A program made the position numbers and the translations under genes. DNA of 64,000 nt from an uncultured Schlesneria sp. GTDB taxonomy: Bacteria; Planctomycetota; Planctomycetia; Planctomycetales; Planctomycetaceae. This document shows, in pieces, positions 35,662 through 45,783 of this stretch (its first letter is position 1; every line of letters begins with the position of its first letter). The notes beneath the pieces are model-generated. The model was not told the DNA's origin. It saw only the letters and a list, made by a program, of their open reading frames with translations, and ran no database searches. The stretch lies in the NCBI GenBank assembly GCA_903834925.1, contig CAILLA010000173.1:1-64000 (forward strand), read 5' to 3'.

Positions 35662-35883
35662 GGTGAATCGGTCCCTGCAAGAGAATGTACTGCGAGCGAA
35701 GCACCAACCCGACGGATGCCCCTGGAGAAGCCACTGAAATAACATCACGCCGGCAGAAAACGCAACCGTACCGAGAATGTGATTCGAATCGCAGCGCGAC
35801 TTTGACGAACCCCCTCGACTGCCGATACACCTTGTATCATGGATTATTCGATCGACTTTTTCACTTTTGGACCCGCCTGATTT

Positions 35884-36708
35884 ATGCCAGAAATTATTCG
35901 TCCACTGCAAATACAACGACCACCCCGCGTTGCCGTGATCGACTTCGATGGGACGCTTAGCCTGATCCGATCCGGTTGGGTCGAAATCATGGTCAACATG
36001 ATGTTTGACGTGCTGCGTCAATTGCCGGGTTCGACCGAATCAGACGAAGATTTAAGAGCCTACATTACGAATTTTGTATTAAACCTGAATGGCCGCCCCA
36101 CCATTTATCAGATGGACTATTTCGTTAACGCAGCCAAAGAACGTGGAGGTCAGCCGGAATCGCCCGAGTTTTATACTCAAAAGTTTCTCGATGAATTGAT
36201 TCACAAGGCAGACCAACGTATTGCCATGTTGAACGCTGGCGAATGTGCAACCGATGATCTGCTTGTCCCCGGTGCGCGGGCGCTGCTGAAGGACTTACAG
36301 TCGCGCGGCGTCCAAATGACATTGGCCAGCGGGACCGCAGTCATTAACGTCAAACGTGAAGCGAAGCTGCTTGGTATCGATCACTTCTTCGAGGGCCGGA
36401 TTTTTGGCCCCGGTGCGGAATCTCGAGATTTTTCCAAACTCGCTGTGATGAAACAGATTCTCGCAGAGTCTGTCGCGGATGGTTCCGAATTACTCGGTCT
36501 CGGTGATGGTTTCGTCGAAATTGAAAACGTCAAGGAGCTTGGCGGTATCGCGATCGGTTGTGCCACGGACGAAACTCACCGCAGCGGAAAGGTTGAGGAT
36601 TGGAAGCGGACTCGTCTGATCCAGGCTGGAGCCGATGTCATCGTCCCAGATTATCGTAACTGGCACCGCTTGACCGAGATTCTGTTCCCGAATGCGTCGC
36701 AGGGATAA
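35884..36708 (+). CDS. HAD-superfamily hydrolase
   Basis: 274 residues. Motif I is DFDGT with nucleophile Asp20 and Asp22, motif II is in LASGTAV, and motif IV is GLGDGFVEIENVKELGG. The cap is inserted between motifs I and II (C1 type), which fits phosphoglycolate phosphatase-like or phosphonatase-like members. The substrate is unknown. It is divergent from the sugar dehydrogenase gene and convergent with the eboE-like gene. Confidence 0.85.
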   Translation: MPEIIRPLQIQRPPRVAVIDFDGTLSLIRSGWVEIMVNMMFDVLRQLPGSTESDEDLRAYITNFVLNLNGRPTIYQMDYFVNAAKERGGQPESPEFYTQKFLDELIHKADQRIAMLNAGECATDDLLVPGARALLKDLQSRGVQMTLASGTAVINVKREAKLLGIDHFFEGRIFGPGAESRDFSKLAVMKQILAESVADGSELLGLGDGFVEIENVKELGGIAIGCATDETHRSGKVEDWKRTRLIQAGADVIVPDYRNWHRLTEILFPNASQG

Positions 36709-36753
36709 TGAACCGAACAAGTCCGACTTCCGTACGATTTGGCGTCGGCCACT

Positions 36754-37917
36754 TCAAAGACCCAGCAACGATTTCGTTGCCAGTAATTCGCGCGTGAAAC
36801 CGTCGACGATATTCGGGCTTCCACTACCAGGCAAAACTTCCCAAGTGTAAGTTTCCACTTCGAGATGAGGGGCATAGTCCAGTTCGGGAATGACTGCGAG
36901 AGCACGCTTCAATTCACCCCGTGTCGTCCCGAGTGGCCCAAGCTGCTCGGCATCGACCGGCACGTGAAAATGAACTCGCCACATTTCTGCATCCCGAAAT
37001 TTAGCCGACGGATTGGTCGTCATTTGCTGATCCAGATCAACGTATTTTGAGATGACTCCGTCAACCGACCGGGCAAACGTCTGATGCAGATATCTCGGTT
37101 CGACATAACGCGATAACGCCTCCAATGTCTCCTTTTGCTCACCCGGTCTCGAAACTTCGATGGCACAGGTAATGTGAACCTTATTGATCCGGATATTCGC
37201 TGCAGCAAGCGAGCGTATCGAAGCTGCCACATCTTCAAACTCAACCGCCTGATGGCACACGTCGTAACAGACTCCGAGATGCGTGTTCACAACTTCAAGC
37301 GCATTTGCTGCGGTGGCCCGTTCACGAAGTCGCTGAAAAAACTGAATCGTTTCCGCAGTCGTTTCGATGACACAGAACGGTTCCGGTTCGATGGCCAATC
37401 GAATCATCCGACCCGTTTCACTCCATAATCGGTTCAGTCCGTATGCCAGTTCGATTAACTGATCCGCACACCGATCAGCGAAGTCGGCAGGTTGTTCAAA
37501 CGGTTTAAAACCAAGCGGGACTGTCGAAATACTTCCTTCGGTTCCTATGTCCAGAAATTTTGACAGCAATCGCGCGCAGCCTAGCGTATACTCCAAACGA
37601 TTCGGCTGAGTCCAATCGGGGAGATAAACATTTTCCTTAACGCGAGCTGAGTGAAAATCGCCATAAGGAAATGCGTTCAGCGTGTAACAGGACAAGCCCC
37701 GCTGTCGTAAACGATCGACGAACCGATTCGTGTCGTCAGACAACTGATCAAGCTCACGAATCACAGGCGCTGCTAACCATAATCCCGCCGCCAGATCTGA
37801 CCCATAGTTTGTTTTGATCGGTAACGTGAATCGATCAAGCCCGTCTTCAACTTCCGCAACTGTTCGACCAGGATGAACGTTGGTGCAATAGCTGAGCGGC
37901 AGCGAACTGATCGTCAT
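36754..37917 (-). CDS. eboE: EboE-like metabolite-traffic protein (TIM barrel)
   Basis: 387 residues. The start LSYCTNVHPGRT is characteristic of EboE, a TIM-barrel protein of the sugar-isomerase/xylose-isomerase-like group. In other bacteria it is encoded in the ebo cluster linked to export of precursors of secondary metabolites such as scytonemin. Candidate metal-binding residues are present (EPEPFCVIE, CYDVCHQAVEFED, HVPVD, HLEVETYTW). No other ebo gene is visible here, so its role outside the cluster is open. The name rests on motif recognition. Confidence 0.7.
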   Translation of the reverse strand: MTISSLPLSYCTNVHPGRTVAEVEDGLDRFTLPIKTNYGSDLAAGLWLAAPVIRELDQLSDDTNRFVDRLRQRGLSCYTLNAFPYGDFHSARVKENVYLPDWTQPNRLEYTLGCARLLSKFLDIGTEGSISTVPLGFKPFEQPADFADRCADQLIELAYGLNRLWSETGRMIRLAIEPEPFCVIETTAETIQFFQRLRERATAANALEVVNTHLGVCYDVCHQAVEFEDVAASIRSLAAANIRINKVHITCAIEVSRPGEQKETLEALSRYVEPRYLHQTFARSVDGVISKYVDLDQQMTTNPSAKFRDAEMWRVHFHVPVDAEQLGPLGTTRGELKRALAVIPELDYAPHLEVETYTWEVLPGSGSPNIVDGFTRELLATKSLLGL

Positions 37918-37960
37918 TATGGTCTTTTTCTAACGGACAACGATTAAAAGCACTTCTATT

Positions 37961-38044
37961 CTATGGGACAAATAGGACTTATGGGACCGATGGGACACGC
38001 GTCTTACCTGTCCTATAAGTCCCATTCGCCTCATAAGTCCCATG
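37961..38044. repeat. GGGACTTATAGGAC-type inverted repeat
   Basis: Repeated units around TAGGACTTATGGGAC on the left and GTCCTATAAGTCCCAT plus CATAAGTCCCATG on the right. They form an imperfect long hairpin between the eboE-like and cytochrome b genes. Confidence 0.65.
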
Positions 38045-38085
38045 TCTTCCCCAGTCGCAAGACGATTCAGGGGGATTCACCTTCG

Positions 38086-39951
38086 TCACTTTGATCGAAA
38101 ATAGTCCCCGACCATCCAGTCAATCAGTTGCTTCAAATCCTGGTCGCTGAGCTTCGATTCGAAGGCTGGCATCAGATTATGGTCTGATCCATAAAATGAA
38201 TCATGAGCGGGGTTTTTCACAAAATCCGTCAGCCATTGGTGACTCGCGTAACCTGTGAGCGTAGGGTAACCGGGTCCAGCTCCGTCTCCCAGAGATTCCG
38301 AACCGTCCGCAGGCTTCAAGGCGTGACAGTCAGAACAATTCGTGGTGAATGAACCACTGGCAAGTTTGCCGGTCTTAAAGATCTCTTTTCCAGTTGCAAC
38401 CAGTGCCGGATCGAAAGGTTGCAACTCTTTCCGCCCCCCTTGTGCGACGAGAAATTCGACAAGGCTTTTCAATGAATCGGCATTTTCAGACTTTTTAAGA
38501 GTATCGGCGTTCTCTTTGACCCAACCAGCCATTTCTCCGTCAAGGAATTTTCCCCCCTTTTCTCCCGCGTTCTTCAACGATTCAAAGGTCGCGTGGTAGT
38601 TCGTCAGAACCTCCTTGATCCACTCGCGCGAGCCGAATCGCCCAATGTCCGCAGCCGTTGCAGGCTCTTCGACTTTTGTCTTATGGCCATTTTCCTCGAC
38701 TTCTTTCATTCTTACCTGTTCCAGACCGTTGTGACCGTTGTATCGATGGCAACTGGCACAATGTCGCGCGAAGAGTTTAGGACCCTGAATCCTTGCGTCT
38801 TCCTTAAGCAGGCTTAACGCACCCGTTGGCGGGATTCCAAATTCTTTGGCCAGCTCTGCAGCACGATGTCCTTCAAATTCAGCCGCTTTTACGGCCGCCT
38901 GATAATTCTTGTCAGCAGCGTCTTCCTTCAGGGCAATCGCTGTCAGAAACGACGCGCCAGCAAGCAGTGCAAAAGTAAAGGCGATATTGAATCGGTGCCC
39001 CAGTTTCCAATGTCCGATGAAGGGCATCAGTGCAATCACGCCCATGATCGCACCGGGAACGTAAAGGGCACCAAATGCCAGACCGAGTTCGTCAACTGCT
39101 TCGATCTTTAAGAACCGGAACAGAAACAGGAAGTACCATTCAGGTCGTGCGGCGGAGTACGCTTCAGACGAATCGGCCGGGCCAGTCAGTTCGGCCCCCT
39201 TCCAAACCGTGAAGAACAAAATCGTCGCTAGGACACCGAGGCACGCGACCGCGTCCATCAAAACCTGATCCGGCCAGAATGATCCGGCAGGCTTGGTTTC
39301 ATCCGATTTGGAAACGGTAATTCCGTGTCGACGAAACACGTAAATATGTAGCGCCAGAAATCCCACCAGCAATGCCGGAAAAACGCCTGCGTGCAATGCG
39401 AAAAAACGTGTCAACGTGTGATGTCCGTATGAGGTTCCTCCCTGAGCGATTTGTTGCAGTTGAGGTCCAATCACCGGCGTCACACCGACGATATTCGTCG
39501 CGACTTTCGTGGCGTAGTAACCCTTTTGATCCCAGGGAAGCAAATATCCCGTCAGAGACAATCCCAGCACGATCTGCATTAAAACCAATCCAAGCCAGAA
39601 ATTGACCTCGCGCGGTGCGCGATACGCACCCGCAATAATTACTTGCATGAAATGCAGACCAAGTAAAATCATCATCGCCTGCGCGGCAAAATGATGGATG
39701 CCACGCACCAGCCAACCGTAAGACATCACGTTTTGAATGTAATACACGCTTTCCCAGGCGGTCAGCGTGCTCGGACTGTACGCACTCCAAAGGAAAAATC
39801 CCGTGATGACTTGTACGGCGAACACGAAAGTCAGCGTACTTCCCCAGACATACTTCCATTTTGCTCCACCGGGAATTGGCTCGTTCAGCGCCTCGTGCAA
39901 CAGCGTTCGATAACCTGTGCGGTGGTCCAGCCAGTTCAATATTGAATTCAT
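38086..39951 (-). CDS. cytochrome b fused to a di-haem cytochrome c tail
   Basis: A 621-residue core subunit of a bc-type quinol-oxidising complex. The N-terminal half has haem-b helices with the usual His pairs (IHHFAAQAMMILLGLHFMQ, LHAGVFPALLVGFLALHIY), the Qo-type ARPEWYFLFLFR loop (PEWY) and a C-terminal cytochrome b region. The C-terminal half carries two c-type haem sites, CASCH and CSDCH, each with a downstream Met candidate. The ATG at 39951 overlaps the Rieske stop by one base (TAATG). There is no separate cytochrome c1 gene in the window, so the tail probably does that job. Confidence 0.9.
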   Translation of the reverse strand: MNSILNWLDHRTGYRTLLHEALNEPIPGGAKWKYVWGSTLTFVFAVQVITGFFLWSAYSPSTLTAWESVYYIQNVMSYGWLVRGIHHFAAQAMMILLGLHFMQVIIAGAYRAPREVNFWLGLVLMQIVLGLSLTGYLLPWDQKGYYATKVATNIVGVTPVIGPQLQQIAQGGTSYGHHTLTRFFALHAGVFPALLVGFLALHIYVFRRHGITVSKSDETKPAGSFWPDQVLMDAVACLGVLATILFFTVWKGAELTGPADSSEAYSAARPEWYFLFLFRFLKIEAVDELGLAFGALYVPGAIMGVIALMPFIGHWKLGHRFNIAFTFALLAGASFLTAIALKEDAADKNYQAAVKAAEFEGHRAAELAKEFGIPPTGALSLLKEDARIQGPKLFARHCASCHRYNGHNGLEQVRMKEVEENGHKTKVEEPATAADIGRFGSREWIKEVLTNYHATFESLKNAGEKGGKFLDGEMAGWVKENADTLKKSENADSLKSLVEFLVAQGGRKELQPFDPALVATGKEIFKTGKLASGSFTTNCSDCHALKPADGSESLGDGAGPGYPTLTGYASHQWLTDFVKNPAHDSFYGSDHNLMPAFESKLSDQDLKQLIDWMVGDYFRSK

Positions 39952-40517
39952 TAGACGGCTCCCTTCTTCTCGACGCCGCATTGAAAGTCCTGGTATTTGA
40001 TCCAAACCTTTCCGTCGGGGTCCGTCTTCGATTCCAATGTGTCCAGTCGCCTTGGAGGAATCTTGTTCATCGGCTTGCCATCCAGCTCAAACGCACTGGC
40101 ATGACAGGGACACAAGAATGTTTTACTGTCTTCCTGATAATCGACTTTACAGCCAAGGTGCGGACAAGTGTCGTTGAACGCCACGATTTGATTACCCGGC
40201 AACTTGCGCAGATAGACGGTCCCGATTGACTGGTCCTTAAATTCGTTCCACGCATCAACCTTATCAGCTCTAAGCACGAAACGTAGTGGAGTTCCGTCTT
40301 CAGGAAGATCGCTCAGATTCGTAACCGCCAGAAATCCGTCAGCGTCCCCACCTTTGAAAGGGGCTCGTCGTCTGAGTAGTGGATCGAGAAAGAACCCAAT
40401 TCCGGTAACGAGCGGAGTGAGGGTGATGAGTCCCCCGATCAAGATCGAGCCAGCAGCCGCCAGAAAGCTTCGTCGAGGAGCTGTCTTTTCGGTCGGCAAA
40501 GACGAAGAAGGTTCCAC
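39951..40517 (-). CDS. Rieske iron-sulfur protein
   Basis: 188 residues. The N-terminal tail has RRSFLAAAG, a twin-arginine-like sequence, then a single membrane helix (about 20-43). The 2Fe-2S site is CPHLGC at 118-123 and CPCH at 136-139, as in cytochrome bc1/b6f Rieske proteins. The start is GTG with GGAGA upstream. It is the first gene of a two-gene operon with the cytochrome b/c fusion. It passes electrons from quinol to the c-type haems. Confidence 0.93.
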   Translation of the reverse strand: MEPSSSLPTEKTAPRRSFLAAAGSILIGGLITLTPLVTGIGFFLDPLLRRRAPFKGGDADGFLAVTNLSDLPEDGTPLRFVLRADKVDAWNEFKDQSIGTVYLRKLPGNQIVAFNDTCPHLGCKVDYQEDSKTFLCPCHASAFELDGKPMNKIPPRRLDTLESKTDPDGKVWIKYQDFQCGVEKKGAV

Positions 40518-40767
40518 TAGCGGATTCTCCGAAGGTGTTTTTGTAGTGAGGTTTTATTCGTAACCACATTCGTTGCCGTCTGCGTACGAAATGTCCAGGC
40601 AGGGTTGTTGGTCAGGATTCACGGGCAGGTACGAACTTGGAAAGTTACGCAAACATCATCTCAAGTCATACAGACTTTCCAAGTCTCTTGGCATTGTATG
40701 GCAATGTTTTTGTGAAATTCCGTGGGGTTTTTGTCATTTCCAGACGAACGATCGCGGTTGAGAAACC

Positions 40768-41716
40768 TTAAGACTCAATTGATGAGACAACAGGGGCGAT
40801 CTTCGAAAGGATTCCTGCCTGTTCATAGATCGGCCGAACGAGCTTTCGCAGCAGTGGAAGCTTCAGCCCAAACAAAATCGCTGCCATAAAGTGCCGCGCT
40901 CAATGCTCCAATTCCGCTCGCCCCCATCAACAATCCCTGGGTTTGGGCACCCCCCTTCAAAATGTCCTTGGCGAAAACGGGTATCAAAACACTCGTCGAC
41001 ATCGCCATAAAGCTGATCACCGACACCAACATCAGAAGTGCGCGAAGTGGAACAAATCCGAACGCATAAGTGAAACCCTCTTTCAATCGATCAAAGAACC
41101 TTCCCCGAGGTGGTTTAACGCGGAAAGGGAGATCGCGCATGCACAGAAGAGCTGCAAGCACGGCCACGTAACTGATCGCATTCACGAGAAAGCAGGCCGA
41201 CTCGCCCCAGACCGAGATGATCAAACCTGCCAGTGAGGGACCGACCAGCCGGGCTCCGTTGAAAATTGACGAATTGAGCGCGATTGCGTTTCCGAGATGA
41301 TCTCGGTCAGGAACCATTTCTACGAGAAATGATTGCCGTAGTGGCACATCAAACGCATTGATCAGACCAAGAAAGAATCCTAATCCAACCAGCATCCAGA
41401 CGATCTCACCGCTCGAATTCACAACGATCAAAACCAAAACAGCCTGAATCATTGCCAGAAGTTGCGTGACTAACAGTGCTCGATGTCGATTCCATCGTTC
41501 AGCGGCGACCCCTGCCACGGGAGACAGCAATAAACTGGGGATCTGGCTCGAGAATGCGATCAGGCCCAGCAAAAAGGGTGAGTCCGTCAGTCGATATAAA
41601 AGCCACGACATTGCAACCTGCTGCAACCAGGTTCCGACCAGAGAGATGCCTTGTCCGAGCAGAAACAGGCGATAATTGCGGTGAACCAGCGCTCGGCCTA
41701 ACGATTCAACAGCCAT
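40768..41716 (-). pseudogene. MFS exporter (EntS/MFS_3-like) with internal out-of-frame deletion
   Basis: The main frame (from ATG 41716) gives a normal first two thirds of an MFS permease: FLLGQGISLVGTWLQQVAMSWLLYRLTDSP, RWNRHRALL, DVPLRQSFLVEMVPD. It then ends early after GIGALSAALYG, followed by unrelated residues and a TGA near 40823. From about 40900 a different frame reads AAILFGLKLPLLRKLVRPIYEQAG and ends at a TAA (40768-40770). That is the normal C-terminal cytoplasmic end of this family. So about 90-100 codons (the last helices) and the frame are lost. The protein should be non-functional. Confidence 0.75.
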
Positions 41717-42056
41717 CAGCCTTTCTTCCGCGAATCGAGTTGAGGTCAACAATCTCACTTGTGCAGGTTAGCACTCGTTTCGTGATTTGTCGTTCTCAAC
41801 ATTGTTTTGACGAAAAACGTGAAAAGGGGTGAATGCCGTTCGCAATCGAAAACACCGAACTTTTCCGTTTGTAACGCATTTGATTCTTACCGACCTGAAC
41901 TTACCGGACTTTGAAATTGCCTCATGATTCGACGGTATTTGGCTTGCGAAATGATCGCAGGGTGATGACACTGTTTAAAGTTGTCAACCAGTCTGCGCTT
42001 AGGATCGTACTGGTTCCCTAAAGATCGTCCCATTGGGGCCGATCAGGAGTTCTCTG

Positions 42057-42884
42057 TTGAATATCATGAACGTGCTGCGTCGCAAACCTCAATCAAAGTG
42101 TCCACTGTATTTGGCCGAAGAGGAGCGTGAGGGACTACGCGCCGCTGGCCGCTTTAATGCACAATTGATGGATCATGTCCGTCCGATTGTCAAAGCCGGC
42201 ATCACAACACTGGAGCTCGACAAAATCGTGTACGAATACACGATGGACCATGGCCACATTCCCGCCTGCCTTGGATACAAGTCGTATCCCAACAGTCTGT
42301 GTACCAGTGTGAACGAAGTCGTCTGCCACGGCATTCCCAACAAGATGCCGCTTCGCGACGGCGATATCGTCAATGTTGACTTGACGACAATCGTTGATGG
42401 TTGGCACGGAGATTCGTCCGAAACATTCTTGATCGGAAACGTGTCAGCCGAAGCACGTCGTCTCGTTCAGGCGACGTTCGAAGCGCTCTATATCGGCATC
42501 AACGCCATTCAATTGTTCGGAAAAATCAGTGATATCGGCCGGGCCATCGAACGGTTCGCTCGTACACAGGGACTGTCCGTCGTTCAAGAGTATCAGGGCC
42601 ACGGCTTGGGTCGCGAATTCCATCAGGAACCTGGCGTCCCCCACTATGTCCCGAAAACCGGTGTCGCCCAGGTTGTCATTGAACCTGGTATGTGTTTCAC
42701 AGTCGAGCCGATGCTCAACATCGGGACGTGGCGAACAATGCTCGACACACGTGATAAATGGACGGTCCGTACCATGGATCTGTCGTTGTCCGCTCAATTC
42801 GAGCATTCAATCTTGATCACTGAGACAGGCCCTGAAATCCTGACACTCACCAAAGATGGTCCTCAGTCTGGACATCGATTCTAA
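42057..42884 (+). CDS. map: type I methionine aminopeptidase
   Basis: About 275 residues. It removes the initiator Met from new proteins. Metal ligands appear in order: NVDLT (Asp), GDSSETF (Asp), [17 protein letters not shown] (His), FTVEPM (Glu), QFEHS (Glu). The substrate His is in VVCHGIPN. The likely start is TTG at 42057, with AGGAG 7 nt upstream; ATG at 42066 is the alternative and is 16 nt from that site. N-terminal [17 protein letters not shown] is a short extension before the pita-bread fold. Confidence 0.92.
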   Translation: MNIMNVLRRKPQSKCPLYLAEEEREGLRAAGRFNAQLMDHVRPIVKAGITTLELDKIVYEYTMDHGHIPACLGYKSYPNSLCTSVNEVVCHGIPNKMPLRDGDIVNVDLTTIVDGWHGDSSETFLIGNVSAEARRLVQATFEALYIGINAIQLFGKISDIGRAIERFARTQGLSVVQEYQGHGLGREFHQEPGVPHYVPKTGVAQVVIEPGMCFTVEPMLNIGTWRTMLDTRDKWTVRTMDLSLSAQFEHSILITETGPEILTLTKDGPQSGHRF

Positions 42885-42948
42885 ATCGCTGTACCGAAAT
42901 AAAAACCACCGAAAGACTCGATACTGTTGTACGCAGTTGCATCCGGAA

Positions 42949-44928
42949 TCAGTCATCGTCACGTTTCGGCAGCTCATAGATATCGATCTTCTCGATTTCG
43001 TCGCTTGCCACGTGTGCCCAGCGAAAGCGAGTCTGTGGTTGATTCCAGACATCATCGCGAGTTCCGAACGATCTTTTCATCACAACGTAACGGGCGGCGC
43101 TCTCGTTCAGACGTAATAGACCCGGATTATTCGGTCCGTAACGTGAGAACTGGGGCGCGTCCTTGTCAATTGTTGTCGGATCAAACGGTTTTTCAAACTG
43201 AGCCAATCCGTCCCTCAAGTGGTTGTAAGAATCGGGGAAGAAGCCAGAGTACCCGTTCAGCAACGGTCGCCGATGAAATGTCCCCCAGTACATCCACAGT
43301 GTCGTCTCTTCATAGTCGGTTACTTGATTTCCAATGGGGAACGGTAGAAAAGCGACACCGGCATCAGGTTCAGCACTGTCACGCAGCCATGTCACCCACA
43401 CGGGAAGCCCGTTTCGCGAAGGAAGCTCGTACAGTCGCGGAGGCGGCGGTACAGCCTCCAATGTGATGAACGTACTGCCAACGATCAGTGGTACCAAGAG
43501 TGGTAGGAACAGCCGTTCGTCAGGTTTCATTCCAAAGAGCGAATTGATGAAGCGTTTGCGTCCGCTCGTCATTCCCATCGCACGAGTTGAATCGCCAACC
43601 AGCCACCGTCGCTGATTAAAGAGATCGAGCGTTTCAATGCTTAACCAGACTGCGGCAAGCTGAACGAACACCGCGAACCGGAACGGGCTGCGAATCAGCG
43701 AGAACCCTGGGACGTATTTCTGCAGAAGCTCATAAGGACAAACCCCTCCCACGAGCGGAACATGAGCTGCGATCCGAACGGTTGGACCGAGGGAAAGTCC
43801 GAACGCCAACAGGCCGAAAGCGAGAACAAATAATCCCCAGCGACGCCGTCGTTTGGTGAACATCGCGACGATAAAACCGAGCGGAATCAATAATAACTTC
43901 AGACCCCCGCCCCCAAGTACCCAGATGTTATCGCGATCGACTTCCGGGAACTCCAGCCACGGCGTGATCGTAATCCAAGGCGTATCGGCATGATCCCGCC
44001 AATGAGCCGACAGACCATGAATCAACTCTTCGGTCCTTTCCGACTGCCATTGATGCTGATGCGATAACGAGCGTTGTAACCAGGCAAAAGGGCCGATCAT
44101 CACCACCGAAATCACAGCCGCCAAAATGACGTTTCGCCAAAAATCGCCAACAAAAAGTCGGCGATTCCAAAGTACAACAGAACATGGCACCAGCAAAAGT
44201 GTCTGGAATAAGCCCCAGTAATTGCAGAGCCAATAAGTCAATCCGTAAGCAACGCCGAGTCGAATTCCAATCATTGGGTGTGCTTGAATTCTTTTTGAAC
44301 CGCCATCAATCGCATTTTGCGAATCAAGATTTTGATCTTCGGATTCCACTGTCGAACGTCGAACTTGTGCCGTTCCAAAGAGATCCAGGACTGCATGGAG
44401 AGTCCAATGGATGCCAAATAATGTGGTCAGTTGCACCACTCCAAACTGCCAGGTCACGAACGGAAGGATCTGTGACATAAAGCCGCCACAAAATGCCAAC
44501 CAGGGAATGTGCCCCAGTCGCCGTAAGAGTCGATGAGCACTGAATCCATTCAGGGCAATAATCAGCAGCTGATAAATGTTGTAAGCCAACCCTCGATTAT
44601 CCGTCAGCCAGACAATTGGTGTCACGATGATTGACGTCGGCTGCGCTTCGGAAAAAGCAAATGTCTTTTGCGTCGGGAAAAAGATTGGAGAATCCCAATA
44701 TCCTCGAAATCCGTGCGTGACTCGATCCGCATTCCACCAGACCGTCCACAGATTCAGCAGCGGTACGGTGATCTGTTCCTCGTGTCCGTACGCAATGTGC
44801 GTTGTCAGTGAACCGACAAGCGGCCAATTGATGGCCATTGATAACAGACAATAAAGAACGAACCACCGCCAGCCACCAAGGCGGTTCTCATTCATCGAGA
44901 TTTCATTCGGAAGTTCATCCGTCAGCAT
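42949..44928 (-). CDS. polytopic membrane protein, GT-C-like
   Basis: 659 residues from ATG 44928, with AGGGA upstream. About 11-12 hydrophobic helices fill the first 470 residues; the last third is soluble-looking and Pro-rich. Early sequence HEEQITVPLLNLWTVWWNADRV lies in the first external loop, where GT-C glycosyltransferases hold acidic residues. I cannot place it in a named family. It is probably an envelope glycosyltransferase or a relative. It diverges from msrB and is convergent with map. Confidence 0.65.
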   Translation of the reverse strand: MLTDELPNEISMNENRLGGWRWFVLYCLLSMAINWPLVGSLTTHIAYGHEEQITVPLLNLWTVWWNADRVTHGFRGYWDSPIFFPTQKTFAFSEAQPTSIIVTPIVWLTDNRGLAYNIYQLLIIALNGFSAHRLLRRLGHIPWLAFCGGFMSQILPFVTWQFGVVQLTTLFGIHWTLHAVLDLFGTAQVRRSTVESEDQNLDSQNAIDGGSKRIQAHPMIGIRLGVAYGLTYWLCNYWGLFQTLLLVPCSVVLWNRRLFVGDFWRNVILAAVISVVMIGPFAWLQRSLSHQHQWQSERTEELIHGLSAHWRDHADTPWITITPWLEFPEVDRDNIWVLGGGGLKLLLIPLGFIVAMFTKRRRRWGLFVLAFGLLAFGLSLGPTVRIAAHVPLVGGVCPYELLQKYVPGFSLIRSPFRFAVFVQLAAVWLSIETLDLFNQRRWLVGDSTRAMGMTSGRKRFINSLFGMKPDERLFLPLLVPLIVGSTFITLEAVPPPPRLYELPSRNGLPVWVTWLRDSAEPDAGVAFLPFPIGNQVTDYEETTLWMYWGTFHRRPLLNGYSGFFPDSYNHLRDGLAQFEKPFDPTTIDKDAPQFSRYGPNNPGLLRLNESAARYVVMKRSFGTRDDVWNQPQTRFRWAHVASDEIEKIDIYELPKRDDD

Positions 44929-45118
44929 GTCCCATTCCCTGCCAATCAGAGTATAATTATTTGGGTGATCGAGAAAGGGACCGTCGTCGCGCAAACAGGC
45001 TCGGATTAACGAACGTACGCGAATCGGCTGGCAGAAAAACGAATCGACGGTAACCTTAACAATGCAGACGACATCCAACAGAATGTCGATCTTTACGTGA
45101 TGGAAGGGAGAGTCTTCG

Positions 45119-45751
45119 ATGCCGATGAATTCCTGGTTTCTTTCGAAAAAGACGTGGCTCGTTGTGGTCGCGGCGGGTTTGTTGAGCGTAACATTGAACG
45201 GCGTAAACGGGGCACCTCCGCAAACGGGAAAGCAAACAAACCCGTCGAAAACCCCTGCTGCCGCTCCAGATAAAAAGGAGAAAGATGTGGCCGAAAGTTC
45301 CGATGATGCGACACAGGAAGCGGCAAAAAAAACTCCGACCGAATACAATATTCTGACTCGTGAGGAACAACACGTCATCCTGCGAAAAGGAACAGAACGT
45401 CCTTTTGTGGGTGAATACACCGATAAGAAAGACCCGGGGACTTATGTCTGCCGTCGCTGTAATGCACCGCTCTACAATTCGAAAGACAAGTTTTCGAGTC
45501 ACTGTGGCTGGCCGAGCTTTGACGACGAGATCCCCAAGGCGGTGAAAAAAGTTCCGGACGCTGACGGCGAACGTATTGAGATCGTTTGCAAGAACTGCGG
45601 CGGCCATCTGGGTCACGTCTTCACTGGCGAAGGTTACACCAAAAAGAATACGCGCCATTGCGTGAATTCGCTGTCGATGAAGTTTTATCCTGAGGGAGCC
45701 AAAATTCCCCCGACGGTCGTCAAGAAGCCAACACCACCTGAGACCAAGTAA
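45119..45751 (+). CDS. msrB: exported peptide-methionine (R)-S-oxide reductase
   Basis: 210 residues. Signal peptide about 1-31, a Lys/Ala-rich linker, then a full MsrB domain. Zinc ligands CRRC (111-114) and CKNC (157-160), motif HCGWPSFDD, and catalytic Cys181 in RHCVNS. It reduces methionine-R-sulfoxide in secreted or periplasmic proteins. AAGGGAGAG is upstream of the ATG. It is followed 32 bp later by the FmdB-like gene, probably in one transcript. Confidence 0.93.
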   Translation: MPMNSWFLSKKTWLVVVAAGLLSVTLNGVNGAPPQTGKQTNPSKTPAAAPDKKEKDVAESSDDATQEAAKKTPTEYNILTREEQHVILRKGTERPFVGEYTDKKDPGTYVCRRCNAPLYNSKDKFSSHCGWPSFDDEIPKAVKKVPDADGERIEIVCKNCGGHLGHVFTGEGYTKKNTRHCVNSLSMKFYPEGAKIPPTVVKKPTPPETK

Positions 45752-45783
45752 CCCGCATCCGATTATGATGCAAAGGAAACGAA

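Noticed and set aside
35662-36021. N-terminal extension of the sugar dehydrogenase
   Set aside because: It overlaps the HAD gene start and lacks homology; the signal peptide begins at GTG 35661.
44929-45420. N-terminal extension of the GT-C-like membrane gene
   Set aside because: It overlaps msrB on the opposite strand and has no hydrophobic or homologous pattern; ATG 44928 has AGGGA upstream.
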